Shown here: positions 58,877 to 64,000 of the stretch, piece by piece
Numbering within the stretch: the first letter of the stretch is position 1
Layout of the letters: the number at the start of each line of letters is the position of its first letter
Origin: JACCXM01 sp046328335
Lineage (GTDB): Bacteria > Chloroflexota > Chloroflexia > Thermomicrobiales > UBA6265
Direction of reading: 5' to 3'
DNA: 64,000 nt
Assembly: GCA_046328335.1 (NCBI GenBank)
Contig: JAXLWU010000001.1
Coordinates: 372,001-436,000 of the forward strand
The notes under the pieces: generated by a model
The model's input: only the letters and a program-made list of their open reading frames with translations
Told to the model about the DNA's origin: nothing
Databases searched by the model: none
Position numbers and translations under genes: made by a program

Positions 58877-59026
58877 CTAGTCGCGACGATCGTCGCGGCG
58901 ATCTTCTTTTTCGTCGCGGCGGTCCTCACGGCGGTCTTCCTTGGTGTCGCGCTGCTGCTCACGCTGCTGATCCTTGCGATCCTGGATCTGCTGCGCCGGG
59001 TGCGGATTCTGGGTCTGGTTGACCAT
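58877..59026 (-). CDS. Small, extremely charged protein 1 (49 aa)
   Basis: It begins MVNQTQNPHPAQQIQDRKD and continues almost wholly with Asp, Arg, Glu, Lys and Gln in repeating EDRRED, DEKEDRRDD units. There is no hydrophobic core, so it is expected to be disordered or a long coiled helix. The ATG at 59026 is preceded by GGAG at nine bases. The plus-strand protein at 62556-62720 has the same composition and length. Such hydrophilin-like proteins are often stress-induced (inference). Confidence 0.7.
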   Translation of the reverse strand: MVNQTQNPHPAQQIQDRKDQQREQQRDTKEDRREDRRDEKEDRRDDRRD

Positions 59027-59621
59027 GATCTCGGTCTCCTTCGTCGATGGACGTTGTTGCGCCTGCAGCCGGGGCAAAGGTCCCGGGACGTCGGCCACTC
59101 GTTCGGCAATCGAGCCAAGGTTCCTGATGAATACCGGCGCCGCGCATTGGGGCATTGGCGCCCGCATTGACCCGAATCTCTGGTGCGATTCCTCGCTTGG
59201 GACCTCCGTCGCCACCGCCATCAGGGCAGGTCACCGCTGATGCCGTGATTTCATGATGCGGCGGGGGGATAGAGGCCACCAGCACCAAAACGGTACAGAT
59301 TTGGCACAAACGAAGCGATGGAGTGGTATATCCTCGCCTGAAATCACAGACGGCTGGAACAACTGACTCGTCAGCCCCGTTCCTTTTCTGGATAAATGAG
59401 TAGATGGCATCTTGAGATTTGGTAGGCAGTCTCTCTGCATTGGCCGAAGATTAATTCAACCTGCCCGCCGCAAAAAATGGAGTAAATTATAGAGCCACAT
59501 TGTGGCTGGTTCGGGATGAACGCGAAGTCGATGCATCGATGCAGAATCAAACCGCGACGCGGCCTCGGAATGTACCTGGCGGACCCAAGGGCGTCATGAT
59601 GCCTCTCGCAACGATCGCGAC
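59027..59621. promoter_or_regulatory. Divergent control region with AT-rich patch and 15-bp palindrome
   Basis: This 595-base region between the charged-protein gene and the MalT-like gene has no gene I can support. From about 59290 to 59500 it is clearly richer in A+T than the surroundings (AAAAAATGGAGTAAATTATAG). Directly after that lies AGCCACATTGTGGCT (59493-59507), perfect 7-bp arms around one base, in a likely promoter position about 115 bases before the regulator start. It is a good candidate operator. Confidence 0.5.
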
Positions 59622-62330
59622 GTGATCGACGGAATTGCTCCGGTCCCGGATACCGGTATTGTTTCGACCAAACTCTCCCCGCCGCGCCTCCATCGCGATC
59701 ACGTGCCGCGAAGCGACCTGGTCGCGCGCCTCGAAAACGGCGGCGATCGTCCGCTCACGCTCGTCTGTGCCCCGGCCGGTTCCGGAAAGAGCACCCTGCT
59801 CCGGGAGTGGCTCGATGTCTCCGGTTTGCCGTTTGGCTGGATTGCGCTGGACGAGCGCGATAGTGATTTCGGCGTGTTCCTGAGTTACCTCCTCACCGTG
59901 CTGCGAACAGCGTTCCCGACGTTGCCCTTTGCCACCCGAGACCTCGTTCGGGCGCTTACACTCCCACCGCCAGAGATCCTGGCGGGAAGCTTGGCCAACG
60001 ATCTCCAACGTCTGCCCAACGATTTCATCCTGGTGCTTGACGATTACCACGTCATCACCAACCCGCAAATCCACCATCTGCTGGAACTGCTTTTGAGTCA
60101 CCCACCGGCGCGGTTGCATCTGGTGGTGGCGACCCGCGCCGAACCACCCTGGGCGCTACCACAGATGCGGGCGCGGGGACAGGTCAGCGAGCTGCGGTTT
60201 TCCGAACTCCAGTTCACCCGGGTGGAATCGGAGCAGTTCCTGCGTCACTCTCTCGGAGACGCCATCGCGCCAGATGTAATCACCATCCTGCATGAAGAGA
60301 GCGAAGGGTGGGCGGCGGGTTTGCAACTGATGGCGCTCGCCATCGATCGCCGCGATCCGGTGAGTGTGCGGAGCACGCGTCTCGCGGCCGCGAACGAGGA
60401 CATCAGGACCTTTCTCTGGGATGAGGTGCTGAGCAAGCAGCCGCTGGAGGTGCAGAACCGGCTGCTGGCGATCTCGATCCTGAGCCGATTCAGCGCCTCG
60501 CTCTGCGAGTCGGTCTACGCCCCTCACGGCAGCCAGGAGGTTTGTGAGGGGTGGGGAAGGAATTTCCTGTCCGACCTGCTGCATGCCAATTTGTTTGTCA
60601 TCCCGCTCGACGGCAGTCACGAATTCTTTCGTTTCCACCATTTGTTCCAGCAGTTTCTGGTCGAGCGGCGCAAGGAGCGGTTTACCGCCGCGGAGATTGC
60701 CGCGTTGCACCAGCGGGCCAGCGCCTGGTTCGAATCTCATGACTTTATCGAGGACGCACTGGATCACGCGCTGGCCGCAGGCGACGCGACCGGGGCGGCC
60801 GACATCATCGGCCGCCATCGCATGGAGCTCTACAACCGGGACCAGTTCGCGCGGTTGCGGCGATGGCTGGGCCAGATACCGCCGGAGGTGAAAAACCACC
60901 ATCCGGAACTCCTGCTGGCGGAGGCGCGGATTGCCAGCCTGAACTGGCGCTTTACCGAGTCCGCCGTGCTGCTGGACCACGCCGAGCGAGAACTCGCCCA
61001 CGGGTCGCTCGATCCCGCGGCGAACGACACGGCGACTGGCGAACTGTTGGTCTTGCGCGCCATCATCGGCTTCTGGACGGGGGACGCGCAGACGGTCGTG
61101 AACAATGCAACTCGGGCGCTCGAACTGCTGCCCGCCGACGCCAGTCACTTGCGGGGAAACGCCCATACCGGGATTGCCACGGGGTATTACCTGGATGGCG
61201 ATCTGGGGCGGGCACTGGGGTATATCGAGGAACGACTCTCCGAAACTCCGTCGCTAAGTCCGGCCTACGCCTGGCTGCTCCAAACGGACGCGTTTTTCCG
61301 CTGGTTGCAGGGAGACTGGACGAACCTGGCCCTGACCGGATTTCGCTTGCTGCGGGTCAGCGAGGAGCTGGAGCTTTCCGATCAGCAGGCACTTGCTCAC
61401 TACTTTCTTGGCACCGTCCACTACATGCGCAATGAACTCGATCTGGCCGAGGAACACCTTGCCAAGGCGTTCAACGCGCGCTTTGTCCTGCGGCTGATGT
61501 GGTGGGCGCAGGCCGCCGCAATGGTATCCCTGACGTATCAGGCGCAGGAGCGGCCAAAAGAGGCGCGGCAGGTCGTGGAGGACGCGCAGACCTTCATTCT
61601 GGAACGCCATGCCATGCGGGTGTTGCCAGCCGTAGGCGCGGCACTAGCCGAGATCGAGCGGCGCCAGGGCGCCGTAGCCGCGGCGGTGGCCCGGGCGAGA
61701 CAGGTCGATCCGGGCCCGCTGACCTGGGCGCTCGCGGCGATCGAGCCCCGCATTGCACAGGCGCGGGCGCTCCTCTGGCTCGACGATGACAGTGGACTGG
61801 ACCAGACCGCGGCGCTCCTGGCCGAGTTGCGGGAATTCTGCGACCGGTTGCCGAATCGCCGTCTCGCGTGCGAGGTCGAGGCACTCTCGGCCCTGTTGCA
61901 GGATCGGCGTGGAGAGCGCGAGCAGGCGTTGGCGACGGTGCAATGCCTGGTGCGGGAAGTCGCGCCAGACGGCTGGGTGCGGCTGTTCGCCGATCTGGGA
62001 GAACCGATGGAACGCCTGCTGCGGCAACTGGCGGCTCAGGGGGTGGAACGCCATGCCGTGACCGCGCTCCTGCCGGCCTTCCCGCAGCGATCGACAGGGG
62101 CGCATCTCCCCGACCAATCGTTCCTGCCCGAGGCGCTAACCGACCGCGAACTGGAAGTCCTGTCGCTGCTGTACTCGCGTAACAGCAACAAGGAGATTGC
62201 GGCCGATCTGTTCATTGCGCCCGGAACGGTCAAGCGGCACACCCTCAGCATCTACCGGAAACTCGACGTTGCCGATCGGCGGGCAGCGGTGGAGAAAGCG
62301 GTCGAACTGGGACTCCTCAGCGCGCGGTAG
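59622..62330 (+). CDS. MalT-like LuxR-family STAND regulator
   Basis: This 902-residue protein has an N-terminal TKLSPPRLHRDHVPRSDLVA motif and Walker A CAPAGSGKSTLLREW (about residues 48-62). LVLDDYHVITNPQIHHLLEL supplies Walker B. A winged-helix and TPR-like sensor superhelix run from about 300 to 780, and a C-terminal LuxR helix-turn-helix lies at about 830-890 (LTDRELEVLSLLYSRNSNKE, then TVKRHTLSIYRKLDVADRRA). The MalT/LAL class is activated by a small ligand plus ATP. It is flanked on each side by tiny charged proteins, which may be its targets. GTG start. Confidence 0.9.
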   Translation: MIDGIAPVPDTGIVSTKLSPPRLHRDHVPRSDLVARLENGGDRPLTLVCAPAGSGKSTLLREWLDVSGLPFGWIALDERDSDFGVFLSYLLTVLRTAFPTLPFATRDLVRALTLPPPEILAGSLANDLQRLPNDFILVLDDYHVITNPQIHHLLELLLSHPPARLHLVVATRAEPPWALPQMRARGQVSELRFSELQFTRVESEQFLRHSLGDAIAPDVITILHEESEGWAAGLQLMALAIDRRDPVSVRSTRLAAANEDIRTFLWDEVLSKQPLEVQNRLLAISILSRFSASLCESVYAPHGSQEVCEGWGRNFLSDLLHANLFVIPLDGSHEFFRFHHLFQQFLVERRKERFTAAEIAALHQRASAWFESHDFIEDALDHALAAGDATGAADIIGRHRMELYNRDQFARLRRWLGQIPPEVKNHHPELLLAEARIASLNWRFTESAVLLDHAERELAHGSLDPAANDTATGELLVLRAIIGFWTGDAQTVVNNATRALELLPADASHLRGNAHTGIATGYYLDGDLGRALGYIEERLSETPSLSPAYAWLLQTDAFFRWLQGDWTNLALTGFRLLRVSEELELSDQQALAHYFLGTVHYMRNELDLAEEHLAKAFNARFVLRLMWWAQAAAMVSLTYQAQERPKEARQVVEDAQTFILERHAMRVLPAVGAALAEIERRQGAVAAAVARARQVDPGPLTWALAAIEPRIAQARALLWLDDDSGLDQTAALLAELREFCDRLPNRRLACEVEALSALLQDRRGEREQALATVQCLVREVAPDGWVRLFADLGEPMERLLRQLAAQGVERHAVTALLPAFPQRSTGAHLPDQSFLPEALTDRELEVLSLLYSRNSNKEIAADLFIAPGTVKRHTLSIYRKLDVADRRAAVEKAVELGLLSAR

Positions 62331-62555
62331 GGTCACCTCCGTCGAGACGGCTGGGGCGTCTGGAATTCCCCGCCAGCGCGACTCCTGAGGTCTGCGTCCA
62401 TCGACTGTCCCCTGATACAGACCGGCGTTTGTACCGCGAATGCACCAATACGGTTCATGTCAAGCGCTCAGATGGCGCGTACCGTAGAGGGTGCCTGGAT
62501 GAACAGGGCGGCCTCAGATGCGAGGCCTACGCGAACGCGAGGGGAGATTAACGCA

Positions 62556-62720
62556 ATGCCAGACAACGTCAATCGCGAGCAGAAGGACCTGCAGAACTCG
62601 AAGCAAGATCTGCGCGAGGCACGGCAAACGGGCGATCAGAGCGATCTCCGCGATGCGCGGAAGGATGTCCGGGACGACAAGCAGGACAAGCGCGAAGCCC
62701 AGCGCGACAAGCGCGACTGA
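62556..62720 (+). CDS. Small, extremely charged protein 2 (54 aa)
   Basis: It begins MPDNVNREQKDLQNSKQDL and continues with REARQTGDQSDLRDARKDVR then DDKQDKREAQRDKRD. It has heptad-like spacing of Leu/Val early and is Asp/Arg/Lys-rich at the end. A GGGGAG ribosome site lies nine bases before the ATG. It is a composition paralogue of the protein at 58877-59026, in the opposite orientation, on the far side of the MalT-like regulator. A strong hairpin ends its transcript. Confidence 0.72.
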   Translation: MPDNVNREQKDLQNSKQDLREARQTGDQSDLRDARKDVRDDKQDKREAQRDKRD

Positions 62721-62777
62721 GCGCTCGGCGTAAATTCGCGGCGCGGCCAGGTTGCCGGCGCTCTTGGCCGCGGCGAA

Positions 62778-62813
62778 AAGGATGAGGCGGGCACACATGC
62801 CCGCCTCATCCTT
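62778..62813. terminator. Perfect 16-bp hairpin between convergent genes
   Basis: Arms AAGGATGAGGCGGGCA (62778-62793) and its exact complement (62798-62813) with a 4-base loop CACA. It sits between the charged-protein gene and the SIMPL gene, which converge here, so it may terminate both. There is no long T-run beside it. Confidence 0.75.
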
Positions 62814-62905
62814 GTTCTGGAATTGGATTTCGGCCGAAGCCAGAGATGCGCGCGAGGCGCCGGTTTGCGGCGCCTCGTTTCTCGATGTCGAGTCGGTCGA
62901 ACCAG

Positions 62906-63676
62906 TTACCGGAGTTCGAACGTCATGGTGACGTCCACCGTGACGGTGGTCGAGCCTGGCTCGATCGGTACTGCCGCCTCGGCCATCGCCATGCCGCCGC
63001 CGCCTTTGCCGTAGACCGGGCTGACGACCGGCGTCGCGCCCTCGGAAATGGCGACCACCGGACCAAGGGTCATCCCCGCCGCGTCAGCCAATTCCTGTGC
63101 CTTCTGCCGGGCATCATTGACGGCGTCGATGCGCGCCTGCTGTGCTGCTTCGGTCTGATCGTCGACGAAGAAGTTGACGCCGTAGATGCTGTTGGCGCCA
63201 GCGGTGACCGCCGCGTCGAGGATTTCGCCGAGGTTATCGGTATCGCGCACCGTCACCTGCAACTGGTTGACGATTTCGAAGCCGGTGATCTCGGTCGGAT
63301 CGGCGTTCTCGGAGTAGTCACGCAGGATATTGACGCTGTAGTACTGGGTCTGGATGTCTTCCGGGGCGATGCCCGCGGTCTTCATCGCCTCGATGAGCGC
63401 GGCCGCCTGCGAGGTGGCCTGCTCCTGCGCCTCGGCGAGGGTCGGCTTGATGATGTCGACGCCGACGGTGACAGAGGCCGTATCGGGCGGGACATTGACG
63501 GAGCCGTGTCCGCTGACACTGACCGTCGGGATCCCGGCGGAGGTGGCGACCGGGGTCGCGTTGTCCTGGGCCGCGACGCCGCCGGCCAACGTGCCCAGGG
63601 CCAGCAGGCCGGTCAGGGCCGCCGCGAGACCCATGCCGCGTACTCGAGTGAGCCTGAATCGCCGCGATGCGAGCAT
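62906..63676 (-). CDS. Secreted SIMPL-domain (DUF541) protein
   Basis: This 256-residue protein has a signal peptide (MGLAAALTGLLALGTLAGGV then AAQDN). A SIMPL domain follows, with TVSVSGHGSVNVPPDTASVT, the MKTAGIAPEDIQTQYYSVNI segment and DTDNLGEILDAAVTAGANSI. It ends VYGKGGGGMAMAEAAVPIEP plus TTVTVDVTMTFEL. SIMPL proteins form oligomers outside the cytoplasm; function is unclear, and some are linked to oxidative stress. The ATG at 63676 is preceded by AAGGAG at eight bases. The start further upstream at 63787 is not used. Confidence 0.88.
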   Translation of the reverse strand: MLASRRFRLTRVRGMGLAAALTGLLALGTLAGGVAAQDNATPVATSAGIPTVSVSGHGSVNVPPDTASVTVGVDIIKPTLAEAQEQATSQAAALIEAMKTAGIAPEDIQTQYYSVNILRDYSENADPTEITGFEIVNQLQVTVRDTDNLGEILDAAVTAGANSIYGVNFFVDDQTEAAQQARIDAVNDARQKAQELADAAGMTLGPVVAISEGATPVVSPVYGKGGGGMAMAEAAVPIEPGSTTVTVDVTMTFELR

Positions 63677-63752
63677 CTCGTTTCTCCTTCCTGGAATGGA
63701 TGGTGTACGCCGATTCCCGTGACAGGACATCTGCCGCCGTTTCGGGACCGAA

Positions 63753-64000
63753 TCAGGACAATGCGCGAACCTTGCGCAATCCAACAATGGTGACGATCAG
63801 CCAGCCCAACAGGAGGGCGAGCACGATCTGAACCATCCGGATTGGCGATGGCCGCGACTCGCTCTCTGCCGTCTCCACTACATCGGTGGCGACCGGGATC
63901 GCCGTGGGCGCCGCGCTCACGCCCGCCGGCGGGGTGAGGGCCACAACCACGCTCGATGTCGCCCCGGAGACTCGCGCCGGCGCCGGCGCGGCCACCTTTG
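63753..64000 (-). CDS. C-terminal fragment of a membrane-anchored protein (cut by window edge)
   Basis: The frame is open to the window end and lacks its start. The visible part is Ala/Pro/Val-rich (APARVSGATSSVVVALTPPA, then PTAIPVATDVVETAESESRP) and finishes with one membrane helix, IVLALLLGWLIVTIVGLRKV RALS, a typical C-terminal anchor. The upstream part cannot be seen. The SIMPL gene starts 76 bases downstream, so they may be one operon. Confidence 0.55.
   Translation of the reverse strand, partial: KVAAPAPARVSGATSSVVVALTPPAGVSAAPTAIPVATDVVETAESESRPSPIRMVQIVLALLLGWLIVTIVGLRKVRALS

Noticed and set aside
1..64000. CRISPR arrays, transposases, prophage, rRNA or tRNA
   Set aside because: No spaced direct repeats, integrase, transposase motif or RNA gene was recognised on either strand by reading. 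A profile search could still find a small RNA.

Overview
The window is a GC-rich (roughly two-thirds G+C by eye), gene-dense stretch of bacterial chromosome. No phage, transposase, rRNA, tRNA or CRISPR was seen. The mixture of families points by inference to the Chloroflexota, most likely a Thermomicrobia/Sphaerobacter-type lineage: MalT-like and STAND LuxR regulators, a mycothiol-type formaldehyde dehydrogenase, an F420-type LLM oxidoreductase, an unusual ThyX-like protein, DUF4397 and SIMPL secreted proteins, and many GTG starts. No phylogenetic marker confirms this.

Layout. 1-3694 is a divergent carbohydrate locus: a DhaK-type kinase fragment and a HAD phosphatase on the minus strand, and a D-2-hydroxyacid dehydrogenase overlapping an FGGY kinase on the plus strand. 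It looks like polyol or short-sugar catabolism. 4045-7286 holds a secreted protein divergent from a TetR regulator, a DUF4239/DUF2007 pair and an unknown gene. 7388-7427 carries two palindromes, one a near-perfect match to the ParB-binding parS consensus. 7593-10072 is an ECF sigma factor translationally coupled to a giant membrane anti-sigma factor with eight octapeptide repeats. 10184-14550 holds a macro-domain-like protein, an alpha/beta hydrolase, and convergent MgtE and CorA magnesium transporters.

14620-23804 is a tightly overlapping minus-strand operon: a pseudo-peptidase with a broken HExxH motif, a membrane protein with a long Gly/Gln/Ser-rich tail, a DUF58 protein, a BatA-like VWA protein and a double-VWA/GATase-like protein. 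It resembles MoxR-associated operons but has no MoxR ATPase. 23939-33454 holds assorted metabolism genes (O-methyltransferase, ThiM, formaldehyde-type dehydrogenase, M42 peptidase, B3/B4 protein, GNAT, two-domain ThyX-like protein and a small membrane pair). 33685-37269 is aroA, a PMT-like glycosyltransferase and an alpha/beta-fold protein lacking an obvious catalytic triad. 37455-47281 holds an amidase, a class IV aminotransferase, a phosphatase, a HEAT protein, a secreted M13 peptidase, a zinc-ribbon protein with a structured leader, a PLP decarboxylase and an AAC(6')-like GNAT.

47428-56509 holds an ABC-F ATPase, a STAND-LuxR regulator, a GH42 beta-galactosidase, a DUF4385 protein and an LLM oxidoreductase. 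56788-62720 looks like a stress-type cluster around a 902-residue MalT-like regulator that is flanked on both sides by tiny, extremely charged proteins. The right end holds a SIMPL-domain secreted protein and a truncated membrane-anchored protein.

Intergenic DNA carries at least two families of dispersed inverted-repeat elements. It also carries several short 8-bp-period minisatellites, some of which run into coding sequence.
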